The notes under the pieces: generated by a model | Database searches by the model: none | Seen by the model: the letters and a program-made list of their open reading frames with translations, nothing else | Told to the model about the DNA's origin: nothing | Part shown: positions 15,848-24,320 of the stretch, one piece after another | How the letters are laid out: each line of letters begins with the position of its first letter | Numbering within the stretch: the stretch's first letter is position 1 | Translations under genes and position numbers: made by a program | Assembly: GCA_018821785.1 (NCBI GenBank) | Contig: JAHJLI010000302.1 | Span: forward strand, 1-46,117 | Length of the DNA stretch: 46,117 nucleotides | Direction: 5' to 3' | DNA from: Pseudomonadota bacterium | GTDB lineage: Bacteria > Desulfobacterota > Desulfobulbia > Desulfobulbales > Desulfocapsaceae

Positions 15848-17557
15848 CTATTGCGCCACCCTAATCTTTTTGCCTTGCTCCCACAGTTCGGTGCGACCGT
15901 AGCCAGCCAGGGTCAGCATTTGTTTGAAAGTGACATGAGTGAAATAGGGGCCTTCGCTGTCTTTTTGCAGGGCGGCGGCTTTGATGTAGCGGAACTCACC
16001 CTGTTGCACCCACCAGTCCTTGTCGACAATAACCAGTTTGTCGACCGAGCCGATGCCTCGATCTTTGAGGATTTTTTCCATTTCGGCAACCAGCGACAGG
16101 CTGGTCATTCCAGCGGCCGGAAATGGTCTGGGAGCGTTTTCCTGAGCGGTTTTCTTCTCTCGCCACTCGGTATCAAGGGAGCGGACCTTGGCGATATCCT
16201 GGTCGAAGGCGGCGACGGTGTCGGCAGAGATGCCGGGTATCAGTTTGAGGCCCTCGAACTGTTTGCCGATCTCGGTCAAGTCTGTCTTGTTGATAATATA
16301 AATGGGATTACTGGATGCTGCTGTCCAGCCTTTGTTTCTCTCAAGCAGTCCCAGGCTGCGATCGACCTTGCCTCGCAGTTCGGCCACTTTCCGGTCGACT
16401 GCGTCTTTTCGGCCTTTTTGGTAGTCTTCCACAGCCCTGCGCAGATCATCTATTGCTTGGCCGAGAAAGTGGGTGGATTGGCCACTGGGGAATTGTTTGG
16501 CATAGTCATCGAGAATTTGTTTGCCGACAACCAGATTGCCATCCATCCGGGTGACCTCATCGGCCTGATGCAGGCTTGGACCGGATGGACTAATATAGGC
16601 GGGGTCGTTCGAGGTAAGGAGTGGCTTAATCCGTGGTAGCCACTGATCGTCGATCCCCGCCGCGCCTTTTTCAGCCGCCGTGCGGGCGATAGTTTCTTTG
16701 AAATCAGTTGCATAGCTCTGTATCTCGGCGGTATGACCAAGTGGGAACGTCGCCTTTTCATATTCGCTCAGGACATTTTTGGCTTCGTCGAGGAGTTCTG
16801 GGTGTTGCCCTAAATATTTTGGCTCCCGGGGCATGGTATAGCTCAAAAAGGTCTTTCGCCACTGTTCAATCAATTGGCGCTGTTCCTGGGTATCGTTTTT
16901 CCCTTTTTCCTTGGCGGCCTGCTGTTGCAATCCGGCTTGTTCAACCTGAATAAGTAAGGCGTCAAGCTTCTGTTTTGCTGCTATGACCTCAGGCAGGTTT
17001 ATGAGATTTGGGAAGCGTTTTTCCAACTCCTGATATTTATCGGTGGCACGGGCAAGACTCGTTTTGCCGAGGTCTCCGGTACCGCTTTGCATGGTTTTCT
17101 CGGCTCGATCCAGGTGGCCGGTCAGGCCGGTCATGGCAATAGCGGCAACACCTGAAATGGTTTGATCAGTCGAACCTTGTGCTTTGTCAGAGGCGGTAAC
17201 TGTCTTCGGTCCGGTTTTAGGTTGGGGTTGAGGCGGGGAGCTTGCGGCCGCCGGGGTTGTTTGACCGATCTTTTTTTGCAGTTGGTTGAATTTGCTGCTA
17301 ATGGAGATCAGTTTTTTGTTGTCTGGATCTGTTGTTTTCAGTTCATCCAGTTTGACGGCGATTTCGTTCATTATCGCCGAACCCTCCTGAAAGTTGCCGC
17401 TGAAGATACTTTTTTCTGCGCTTCTGAGTGCTTTGTCAATATCCCTTGCCAATTGATCACTACCGCTCGTAGCGTGGGAAAAATTAGGGTTCAGGGGCGA
17501 TAAGGTGAAAATGACTGTCAACAGCATGGGCAGATAACGAAATGTTGTGCGGAACAT
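15848..17557 (-). CDS. Large exported protein of unknown function
   Basis: A 569-residue protein with an N-terminal signal peptide (YLPMLLTVIFTLSPL, cleavage near SHA). AAGGAGG precedes the ATG. Residues 30-95 are helical and charged (ARDIDKALRSAEKSIFSGNFQEG), residues about 100-135 form a Pro/Ser/Thr-rich linker (PPQPQPKTGPKT), and the rest is mostly helical, with repeated LxxAxKxL-like spacing reminiscent of TPR-type bundles. The C-terminal 80 residues contain VDKLVIVDKDWWVQQGEFRYIKAAAL, which looks like a compact beta domain. I do not recognise a family. It is probably periplasmic, and monocistronic. Confidence 0.75.
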   Translation of the reverse strand: MFRTTFRYLPMLLTVIFTLSPLNPNFSHATSGSDQLARDIDKALRSAEKSIFSGNFQEGSAIMNEIAVKLDELKTTDPDNKKLISISSKFNQLQKKIGQTTPAAASSPPQPQPKTGPKTVTASDKAQGSTDQTISGVAAIAMTGLTGHLDRAEKTMQSGTGDLGKTSLARATDKYQELEKRFPNLINLPEVIAAKQKLDALLIQVEQAGLQQQAAKEKGKNDTQEQRQLIEQWRKTFLSYTMPREPKYLGQHPELLDEAKNVLSEYEKATFPLGHTAEIQSYATDFKETIARTAAEKGAAGIDDQWLPRIKPLLTSNDPAYISPSGPSLHQADEVTRMDGNLVVGKQILDDYAKQFPSGQSTHFLGQAIDDLRRAVEDYQKGRKDAVDRKVAELRGKVDRSLGLLERNKGWTAASSNPIYIINKTDLTEIGKQFEGLKLIPGISADTVAAFDQDIAKVRSLDTEWREKKTAQENAPRPFPAAGMTSLSLVAEMEKILKDRGIGSVDKLVIVDKDWWVQQGEFRYIKAAALQKDSEGPYFTHVTFKQMLTLAGYGRTELWEQGKKIRVAQ

Positions 17558-17870
17558 GGGCTTTCCTCCTTTTGGCTTGACGTTGTCGATGGGTGCGGGG
17601 ATGGACTATGAGACCCCTAAATTGAATTCGCTGAAAACCAGTTGAACCCTAACACTACTCGCTATTTTCTGCAAGATGGTCGAGCAATTATTGACAAACC
17701 CGTCGCGGGCAATGGTGAGAAGATTTGTGAGGAATTATTCATTCTCCTCTGTTGTCATCTTGAAGTCCGGGGATAGGCGAGTTACTATGGTCTAAGATGG
17801 TAGCTAGTAGAACCGAAACGGTGTGAAAACGCCCATTTCATTTGTGAGCAAAAAACAATAAGGAGGAAAA
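17558..17870. other. Divergent intergenic region upstream of rubrerythrin
   Basis: This 313-bp stretch separates the exported-protein gene (minus) from rubrerythrin (plus) and must hold both promoters. A TTGACA-like box is visible at about 17691-17696 but lacks a convincing -10 at the right distance. No RNA gene, repeat or Fur/PerR-type palindrome was recognised. Confidence 0.4.
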
Positions 17871-18371
17871 ATGGCCACAACGACCGAAAATCTTAAGGAA
17901 GCATTTGCCGGCGAGAGCCAGGCCAATCAAAAATACAAAGCCTATGCCAAAAAAGCTGAAAAGGAAGGTTTCGCTAATATCGCCAAACTGTTTCGGACCA
18001 CCGCAGAAGCGGAACGCATTCATGCCGAGGGCCATCTGAAGGCGCTGGAGATGATCCACTCAACCGCAGAAAACCTGCAGGCAGCTATTGACGGTGAAAC
18101 CTTCGAATTCACCAAGATGTATCCGCCGATGGTAGCGTTGGCCCAAGCCGATGGCCACAAGGCAAAAACTATGTTTAAATTTGCAGTAGATGCCGAGGAG
18201 GTACATGCGCTCATCTACCAGAAAGCCCTTGATGCAGTGAAAAAAGGGGTGGATATGGACGTCAGCGATTTCTATCTCTGCCCAGTCTGCGGCTATATCG
18301 AAGTGGGTAGTGCGCCGGATAAATGCCCGGTATGTGGGGCTTTAAAGAAGATATTTGTGCAGATTGATTGA
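17871..18371 (+). CDS. rbr: Rubrerythrin
   Basis: A 166-residue protein. The N-terminal four-helix bundle carries the diiron ligands (AGESQAN, AEAERIHAEGH and DAEEVHALIYQKA, the paired E-x-x-H motifs), and the C-terminal rubredoxin-like domain has CPVCGY and CPVCGA. It reduces hydrogen peroxide in the cytoplasm of anaerobes using electrons from rubredoxin or NAD(P)H:rubredoxin oxidoreductase. It is shorter than the classical ~190-residue form, which is common in this clade. AAGGAGG lies 6 bases before the ATG. A terminator-like hairpin follows at 18386-18424. Confidence 0.95.
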   Translation: MATTTENLKEAFAGESQANQKYKAYAKKAEKEGFANIAKLFRTTAEAERIHAEGHLKALEMIHSTAENLQAAIDGETFEFTKMYPPMVALAQADGHKAKTMFKFAVDAEEVHALIYQKALDAVKKGVDMDVSDFYLCPVCGYIEVGSAPDKCPVCGALKKIFVQID

Positions 18372-18385
18372 TTGTATAGCACCTG

Positions 18386-18424
18386 TTTCCGGCAGGCTTT
18401 TCATTCAACCGAGCCCGCCGGAAA
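18386..18424. terminator. Hairpin between converging rubrerythrin and MetE-like genes
   Basis: TTTCCGGC (18386-18393) pairs perfectly with GCCGGAAA (18417-18424), with further partial pairing of AGGC and GCCC. There is no T-run directly after on the plus strand, so it is a terminator or transcription-shielding hairpin of moderate confidence. It lies 15 bases after the rubrerythrin stop. Confidence 0.5.
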
Positions 18425-18464
18425 TATTAATTACACCCTTTATACGGCCATGGGTGTTTCTTTG

Positions 18465-19559
18465 TCAAACTGGGTGCAATGTTTTTCTATGAATGAGGTG
18501 CGCCCGGGCCATCTGCGACAGTTCGCTGGTCATCGTCAGTACTTTTCGGGCAAGTTCGGGACTGAGTGAGCCTGTACCACAGGACGGGGCAATGAGGGTC
18601 TGGGACATGAGTTGCTGCTCGCTAAAACCAAAGGATGCTAAACGGTCTAGCTGAACCAGCCATTTGCTGAAAAGTGAATTTGCCGATTGCTCTGCCACGG
18701 CCAGGGGATCGCCGGTCGGGACAATACCCCAGGCGAGGATGCCGCCACGGGCCAGGAAAGCGCAAAGTGGCTCTTTGTACAGAATGAAATTATCAAAATA
18801 AAAATAGGCGTCAAAACTGATGATATCGGTCCCCGAGGTAAGGGCCGGACCCCAGTCGCCATTGGCGCAGATATGAACCCCGGCAAGGCCCCCGGCAGCC
18901 TGGATAGCGGTGATAACCTCGGCCACGGCCTGACTGACCATCTCCCCGGAAACCCCGGCAAAACCACTTGAGCCAAAACTCACCAGACCAGGTTCATCGA
19001 TAAAAATGATCGGTTGTGCCACTCCGAGTAATTGTCGCAATTCGGCTACCTGCCAGCAGGCCTTCTGGGCAAGCAGCTTGATAAGCATATCCCGCAGATT
19101 GTCGTTATAAAAAATCGAATTGCCATTGCCATCTTTGACCCCGATGCCGGTGGTGACCGGACCGGTAACCTGACCTTTGGCGGTCAGTGGTGGTGTCTTT
19201 GTGGCTCGAAGATACTCGGTTAAAGTAAAAAAACCGGAGGCGGAGTCCGTTCCAAGAGCAAAACGAGAGGTCTTGAGATATGCCGGATCTTCAACTGCCT
19301 GCAAATACTCTTCGTAAAAGGCGGTCATCTCACCTGCAAAGCCAGGATTGCCGGTATCGATCCAGTAGTTATTGCCGTCGTCGATAAGGCCAGGAAAGCC
19401 GGTTAGAAACTGGCGAATCATCCCTTCGTGTGGATTTTTCGGCAATTGCGGCCACAGGGGTATTTCCGGGGTGTGGGCGAGAATGAGTTGCAGCGCTTCG
19501 GTATGGTTGGTCAACGGCAGGCTGCCGATGAGGATGGGGCGACAGTTAGGGATAAACAT
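18465..19559 (-). CDS. MetE / uroporphyrinogen-decarboxylase-like (UROD/MetE) protein
   Basis: A 364-residue TIM-barrel protein. FIDEPGL (about 186-192), VHICANGDW (228-236) and IAPSCGTGSL (323-332) match the acid and zinc-ligand positions seen in the C-terminal half of cobalamin-independent methionine synthase and the related corrinoid methyltransferases; H229, C231 and C327 are the likely ligands. A methyl-transfer role is therefore likely, but the substrate is unknown. The N-terminal half of MetE is absent. There is no good Shine-Dalgarno; this ATG is chosen because the sequence GSLPLTNHTEAL near it matches the usual family opening, and an upstream TTG would add 36 unlikely residues. Confidence 0.72.
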   Translation of the reverse strand: MFIPNCRPILIGSLPLTNHTEALQLILAHTPEIPLWPQLPKNPHEGMIRQFLTGFPGLIDDGNNYWIDTGNPGFAGEMTAFYEEYLQAVEDPAYLKTSRFALGTDSASGFFTLTEYLRATKTPPLTAKGQVTGPVTTGIGVKDGNGNSIFYNDNLRDMLIKLLAQKACWQVAELRQLLGVAQPIIFIDEPGLVSFGSSGFAGVSGEMVSQAVAEVITAIQAAGGLAGVHICANGDWGPALTSGTDIISFDAYFYFDNFILYKEPLCAFLARGGILAWGIVPTGDPLAVAEQSANSLFSKWLVQLDRLASFGFSEQQLMSQTLIAPSCGTGSLSPELARKVLTMTSELSQMARAHLIHRKTLHPV

Positions 19560-19726
19560 GATATCGCAAACATTGATCGAAACAAGGCCAATTGTCGCTT
19601 GCCATAATGAGGTATTTAACCTCGGCAAACGGGATAAATGCCTTGGAAATTCGTTTATAAATAACAAGAAACGAATTTCGAAGGCAATAAAAGTGTTTTA
19701 CCTGATCCTTCCGTTAATCAGAAGTG

Positions 19727-20161
19727 TCACGCAAACATTCCAGGGAGGGGGTACACGCCAAATTGTTGCAATAACCCCAAGAAATCGTTGTAAGCCCAGT
19801 CAATGGCAATTTTCCCACCCTCCCATTGCGAGAATATACATCCCGGCATTACAACTCTATTGCCGGTGGGTTGAGCATGAATGGATGGCGAATTTCCGGT
19901 ATGCCTTCCATGCAGTGTATATCTTGCAACGGTAATATTCCCTTCTGCAATTACAGCCTCGATTTTGAATTCCAGGTCTGAATAAGCATTGCGGGCGTCG
20001 GTTACATAATTTTTATAGGCCTCCAGCCCTTTGATATCGGGGATAGGCGGTTGGTGGCGAATATAGTCGGTTGCAATAATATTATCCAGCACATCAAGGT
20101 TTCCTTTATTGTATGCCTCTTCATAAACTTGAGCAATCAGTTCTTTAATATTACTGGACAT
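19727..20161 (-). CDS. SnoaL-like (NTF2-fold) protein
   Basis: A 144-residue protein. The opening IKELIAQVYEEAYNKGNLDVLDNIIATDYIRHQPP and the spacing of G-x-E-AYKNYVTDARNAYSDLEFKIEAVIAEGN match SnoaL-like polyketide-cyclase or ester-cyclase family proteins, small NTF2-fold barrels. AAGGAGAA lies 8 bases before the ATG. Its enzymatic role is unknown. The promoter region abuts a REP-associated transposase element at 20200-20990, which may supply or disturb its transcription. Confidence 0.82.
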   Translation of the reverse strand: MSSNIKELIAQVYEEAYNKGNLDVLDNIIATDYIRHQPPIPDIKGLEAYKNYVTDARNAYSDLEFKIEAVIAEGNITVARYTLHGRHTGNSPSIHAQPTGNRVVMPGCIFSQWEGGKIAIDWAYNDFLGLLQQFGVYPLPGMFA

Positions 20162-20216
20162 TAATAATTCTCCTTTTGCATATGCATGAGCGTTTTAGAA
20201 AAAAAGTGGGACAGAT

Positions 20217-20912
20217 TTAATCGCCGGCTTTTCTCGGCCTGCCTTGTCCCCGAAATTCAATCCGTTTTCCCACCTTGGCCTCTATCTCCTCGATAAATTG
20301 ATTAGTTCCGGTCAACTGACCACGCTGGATAGCTCCGCGTATCAGTTCCATTTCTTCATCTGAAATTGTCCCCAAAAAATAATCCTTGTATTTTCTCTGG
20401 CGTTTCTTGGCCGTTGATGCAAGGTCAAGGTAATGCTGATCAAAATCCAACCAGGCTTGTTTAGTCATCCCCACTTTGGCCCTATAGCTGGACCATCGGT
20501 AGGCCTCGGGGGCGGCAACCATGCTAGCGCGTACAGGATTAAGCTCAACATAGCGGCAACAAGCAAGAAGATACTCATTTGTGCTGATCGGGCTCGATTT
20601 GTAACGACCTTCCCATAAGGTGCCACTGCGTTTCTCGATTTTATTTACATACCGAGTCTGTCGCCCAGCGACTCGTTTCATCAGCATAGCCAAATTGTGT
20701 CCATCGCTACCAGGATCAATTATAAGATGGACATGGTTAGTCATCAGGCAATATGCATAGACTTTGCACCCACATTTTTCCTTCCATTCTTGTAGGTTGT
20801 CAAGGTAAAGCAAGTAATCGCCATCGGAGGCGAAAACCGCTTGCCGATTGTGGCCTCGTTGAATGATGTGGTGCGGGTAGTCATTAAGTAAGATTCTTGC
20901 ATTTCTTGGCAT
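20217..20912 (-). CDS. Transposase, REP-associated Y1 family (RayT-like)
   Basis: A 231-residue single-strand DNA transposase. MPRNARILLNDYPHHIIQRGHNRQ is the usual N-terminus, and YCLMTNHVHLII contains the HUH catalytic histidine pair (H-V-H). Later, GTLWEGRYKSSPI, CCRYVELNPVRASM and YRWSSY are the standard family stretches, the tyrosine nucleophile lying near YVNKI or the YRWSSY region. These enzymes act on REP-type palindromes rather than as classical insertion sequences. The reading frame is intact, so it may be active. A hairpin of the expected type lies 10 bases upstream (20923-20947). Confidence 0.92.
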   Translation of the reverse strand: MPRNARILLNDYPHHIIQRGHNRQAVFASDGDYLLYLDNLQEWKEKCGCKVYAYCLMTNHVHLIIDPGSDGHNLAMLMKRVAGRQTRYVNKIEKRSGTLWEGRYKSSPISTNEYLLACCRYVELNPVRASMVAAPEAYRWSSYRAKVGMTKQAWLDFDQHYLDLASTAKKRQRKYKDYFLGTISDEEMELIRGAIQRGQLTGTNQFIEEIEAKVGKRIEFRGQGRPRKAGD

Positions 20913-20922
20913 ACTGTTTGTA

Positions 20923-20947
20923 TTACCAATTCTACTTAGAATGGTAA
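20923..20947. repeat. REP-like palindrome upstream of the transposase
   Basis: TTACCA-A-TTCT at 20923-20933, a 4-base loop ACTT, then AGAATGGTAA at 20938-20947 forms a 10-bp stem with one bulged A. It sits between the transposase start and the right end of the element. RayT-family transposases recognise such foldback sequences, so this is a candidate binding site. No other copy was noticed in the window. Confidence 0.5.
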
Positions 20948-21183
20948 ATCTGTCAAATATGTTTGTCCCCTTTTACTTCCCTTTTACTTTTTAGAGAGAC
21001 GACTAAACCGTTACGAAGAAAAAATTCGGGAAAAAGGGCTCTGGACATATCAGGCGGAAAGCTTTATCCTGCAATGAGAAACACTTATTCGGCGGGAGTT
21101 GTCGAGTACTAATAAGCCTGTCCATGATTATAATCGGTCGGCCGATACTGCCTCGATGACTACTATCAATCCAAGGAGGAATC

Positions 21184-21633
21184 ATGCTGAAAGCCAAAGA
21201 AATAATGACTGTTGATCTGATAACTGTAACTCCCGAGACAACGGTGACAGATCTTGCCCGGTTGTTGGCATCGCATAATATCGGCGGGGCACTTGTTGTT
21301 GATGCATCCGGGAGTCTCCTTGGGGTGGTTACCGAAAGTGATCTCATTGATCAAACAAAAAAAATTCATATTCCCACCGTCATTGCCATCCTCGATTCCC
21401 TCATTTTCCTTGAACGTCCCAATAAAATGGAGAAAGATATACGAAAATTCGCAGGTTCGACAGTTGCCGATATCTACACTAAGAATCCATTAACGGTCGA
21501 GGAGGATACCCCGCTTGATGAGTTGGCGACCATCATGGCGGAAAAGAACATCCATACTTTACCCGTTATGAGTGGGGATAAGCTGGTAGGGGTGATTGGT
21601 AAAGGCGATATCATCAAGACATTGATATCCTAG
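21184..21633 (+). CDS. Paired CBS-domain protein
   Basis: A 149-residue protein consisting of two CBS motifs (about residues 1-60 and 85-149): the first with KAKEIMTVDLITVTPETTV and GGALVVDASGSLLGVVTESDL, the second with DIYTKNPLTVEEDTPL and HTLPVMSGDKLVGVIGKGDI. Standalone CBS pairs bind adenosine nucleotides and sense energy state; the partner is unknown. AAGGAGG lies 6 bases before the ATG. A short palindrome ATCGG-TCGG-CCGAT lies in its leader. Confidence 0.92.
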   Translation: MLKAKEIMTVDLITVTPETTVTDLARLLASHNIGGALVVDASGSLLGVVTESDLIDQTKKIHIPTVIAILDSLIFLERPNKMEKDIRKFAGSTVADIYTKNPLTVEEDTPLDELATIMAEKNIHTLPVMSGDKLVGVIGKGDIIKTLIS

Positions 21634-21662
21634 CCTCGATATCACTGATTAAGCCCTATGTT

Positions 21663-24305
21663 TTAGATCACCGTACAGGCAAGAGATGTTTCGATTGCCT
21701 TGGTTAATTCGCCTAGGATGAAGGGTTTGGTCACAGCTGCAGCGAAGCCGTATTGCTGGTAAGAAGCCATAACCGGATCATTAGAATAGCCGCTGGAAAC
21801 AATGGCTCGCACGCGTTTGTCGATTTTCTGAAGTTCAGTCATCGTCTCTTTTCCGCCTAGTCCACCCGGAACGGTCAGATCGATAATGACCAGATCAAGT
21901 GGCTTGGGCGAATGAAACCGTTGTCGATAGAGAGAGATGGCATCGCTGCCATTGCTGGTGAGAAAAACCTGGTGGCCTAGAATCGTAAGCATTGCCTGCA
22001 ATACCATCTGTACTGTCTCATCATCATCCATTACCAGCACTTGGAGGTGCCGGTCCTGGGTGGCCATTTGTGGATCTTCCGCCTTCTGCCCCGGAGGGCT
22101 GTCAGCGGCCGGGAGATAAATGGTGAACTCCGTACCTTTCCCCGTTTCCGAATTCACCAGAATGTGGCCTTTATGTTTGTTGATGATGGACAGGGTTATC
22201 GCGAGGCCCAGGCCGCTGCCCTCCTGTTTGGTGGTAAAATAGGGATCAAAGATTTTATCAAGGAGAGTGGCTGGAATACCGATGCCGGTATCTTTGATAC
22301 GTATTTTTACGTATTTGCTTTTAGGGTCGAGGAGGGCGAAGGCGTCTTCGGCGGGTAGTACATTGGAACAGGCAATTTCCACGGTCCCACCATTCGGCAT
22401 GGCGTGCCGGGAATTGAGGACGATGTTTTGAATTACCTGACTGATCTGGCCGCGATCTACCAGGGCATGCCAGAGATTTTCCGGCAAGCGACAGGCGCAG
22501 GAAACATTGCCGCCGTGCAGGACGAAGGTAGCTGAATCCTCAATGACTTCAGAGAGCGAGGTCGATTCTTTGATCGGCTCTCCCCCCTTGGCAAAGGTGA
22601 GCAATTGTTGGGTAAGGTCCTTGGCTCTGAGAGAGGCATTCTCTGCGGAAGCAAGGAGTTTACGGGTTCCTTGTGAAAGTGTCTGGTCAAGGAGAGAAAG
22701 GTTTATATTCCCGAGAATTGCCGTGAGAATATTATTGAAATCATGGGCCAGTCCTCCTGCAAGTATGCCGGTGGACTCAAGTTTTTGAATTTTTAAAAGT
22801 TCTTTCTCTATACGTAGCCGTTCTGTGACATTTTCAACCAGGGACAGCGCGCCAATCAGTATGCCGGAGGCGTCGGAGATCGGTGTATTAAACCAATCGC
22901 ATTGGATAAGGTGACCGTCCTTGCAGATATTATCGTTGTGGCTGCGTATGCCATCCTTTGAGGAAATGAGTTCTCCCCAAATTAATTTGATATGAGGTTC
23001 CATGCCTTCCGGCACTAGCCGTTCTCCCGTCATCCCTAGAGCTTCTGTGTCGCTATAGCCGAAGATTTTTCCGGCAGCATTATTCCATTGCATGACGCGG
23101 AAACTGGTATCCCACAAGATGATACCCATGGGCGACTGATCAATAATGGTACGTAATCGTTCCTCCCCTGCGCGGATGGCATGTTCGGCGGCCCTGCGCT
23201 CTGCCACTTCCTTTTGCAGCTCAAGGGTACGTTTTGCCACCAGTTCTTCGAGATGTTCTCGATACTCGTGAATATCATCAAAGCTTTTCCGCAATTGAGA
23301 TGTCATTTCGTTGAAGATGATGCCCAGCTGTCCAATTTCGTCGTGACTTTGGATGGAAACAGTTGTGGTCAGATCGCCGTTGAGGATAGCAGTAGCGGAA
23401 TTTTTGAGCTGTTCCAGAGGGCGAGTGATCCAGGTTGCAACAACGATGGTGGTAATTATAGCCAGGAAGACAGCACTCATGGATACTGCAATGGTTAAAG
23501 TTTTCAACGAACGTACCTGGTTTTGCGCTTCGGTTTGTTCGAGGTCTACAAAATTTCGCAACTCCCCGGCCAATGCCTCTTGCATGGAGTGCATGTGGTT
23601 TATCATCTCCTGAAGATTTTGTCGTCCCTTCAGATAGTCGGCAAAGATAACCTGGTAGATTGCGGCAACCTTGGAAATTCTAAAGGCTTTCAAGCGCTCT
23701 GCATCTCCTTCTGCCCGGCTCATCACTTGTTTGGTCAAATTTTGGATGACCGTGACTGTCTCTATAACTGTGTGGGCTGCAGTGGTCGTACTAAACAGCA
23801 TATAGTCTTTTTCCGCCTGAAGCATTCTGCTTATCTGTTGCAGGATATCGGTGGCGATGGAACTGCCTTCCTCAGCGAGATTTCTTGTATGCGACAGCAA
23901 TCGGTCTGATTCCTGAATCATCCTGCTCTTCATGGTTTCCATACCGATCATCTGTCCGGAAAAACGAGTAAAATCGGTTCGATATTGGCCAAGATCGTCG
24001 AGGATTTTGACAACCCTTTGTTCCTGCTCTTGTCTTGGTTGCTGCCGGACTCCTTCGATGGTGGTAGTGAGTTGCTTCAGGGTATCGGTTGCCGCAATGG
24101 CATGGGCCATATCCTGGGAACTGTTGAACGTATGTTCGTGGTGACTGAGGGTATTAAGGAGTCTGTCAACATCGATACTGAAAGAAAAAATTGTCTTCTG
24201 CCGCTGCAGCGCTGTCTCCATGCCCCACCAGGAGGTCAGGGCAACGGTTATGGTGAGGATGAGGACGGAACAAAAAGCGATTCCGAGTTTAAACCTGAAG
24301 GACAT
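21663..24305 (-). CDS. Hybrid histidine kinase (helical sensor, HAMP, PAS, REC)
   Basis: An 880-residue membrane kinase. Helix 1 is at about 6-26; a mainly helical periplasmic sensor spans about 30-265; helix 2 is about 268-292, then HAMP (to about 345) and a coiled coil. A PAS domain (about 378-500) precedes HisKA, with H521 in GGLAHDFNNILTAI, HATPase (N-box around 620-635, GSGLGLAI near 697) and a receiver with D809 (IIDLTVPGG). The phosphoacceptor context is an unusual DLTVPGGLGG rather than DxxMP. The gene for a binding protein ends 15 bases upstream, and the two form an operon. AAAGGGG lies upstream of the ATG. Confidence 0.92.
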   Translation of the reverse strand: MSFRFKLGIAFCSVLILTITVALTSWWGMETALQRQKTIFSFSIDVDRLLNTLSHHEHTFNSSQDMAHAIAATDTLKQLTTTIEGVRQQPRQEQEQRVVKILDDLGQYRTDFTRFSGQMIGMETMKSRMIQESDRLLSHTRNLAEEGSSIATDILQQISRMLQAEKDYMLFSTTTAAHTVIETVTVIQNLTKQVMSRAEGDAERLKAFRISKVAAIYQVIFADYLKGRQNLQEMINHMHSMQEALAGELRNFVDLEQTEAQNQVRSLKTLTIAVSMSAVFLAIITTIVVATWITRPLEQLKNSATAILNGDLTTTVSIQSHDEIGQLGIIFNEMTSQLRKSFDDIHEYREHLEELVAKRTLELQKEVAERRAAEHAIRAGEERLRTIIDQSPMGIILWDTSFRVMQWNNAAGKIFGYSDTEALGMTGERLVPEGMEPHIKLIWGELISSKDGIRSHNDNICKDGHLIQCDWFNTPISDASGILIGALSLVENVTERLRIEKELLKIQKLESTGILAGGLAHDFNNILTAILGNINLSLLDQTLSQGTRKLLASAENASLRAKDLTQQLLTFAKGGEPIKESTSLSEVIEDSATFVLHGGNVSCACRLPENLWHALVDRGQISQVIQNIVLNSRHAMPNGGTVEIACSNVLPAEDAFALLDPKSKYVKIRIKDTGIGIPATLLDKIFDPYFTTKQEGSGLGLAITLSIINKHKGHILVNSETGKGTEFTIYLPAADSPPGQKAEDPQMATQDRHLQVLVMDDDETVQMVLQAMLTILGHQVFLTSNGSDAISLYRQRFHSPKPLDLVIIDLTVPGGLGGKETMTELQKIDKRVRAIVSSGYSNDPVMASYQQYGFAAAVTKPFILGELTKAIETSLACTVI

Positions 24306-24320
24306 GGATTTTCACCCCTT

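Larger units (their letters stand above)
20200..20990. mobile_element. REP-associated (Y1 tyrosine) transposase element
   Basis: The transposase gene lies between two related ends. The left end is GTGGGACAGATTTAA at 20206-20220, and it overlaps the transposase stop codon. Read inward on the minus strand, the right end shows GGGGACAAACATATTTGACA followed by GATTTACC, that is the same GGGACA and GATTTA words with an extra 14-base block. A 10-bp word, CCTTTTACTT, is repeated directly at 20969-20978 and 20980-20989. Boundaries are approximate. Confidence 0.65.

Noticed and set aside
20177..20186. Perfect palindrome TGCATATGCA near the SnoaL-like start
   Set aside because: Ten bases of A/T-rich palindrome is not unusual, and it overlaps the ribosome-binding region without other evidence of a regulator.
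21060..21160. A stretch reading GTCGAGTACTAATAAGCCTG that resembles the 3' end of 23S rRNA
   Set aside because: Only a short word matches; there is no further rRNA similarity upstream and the region is the leader of the CBS gene, so chance similarity is more likely.
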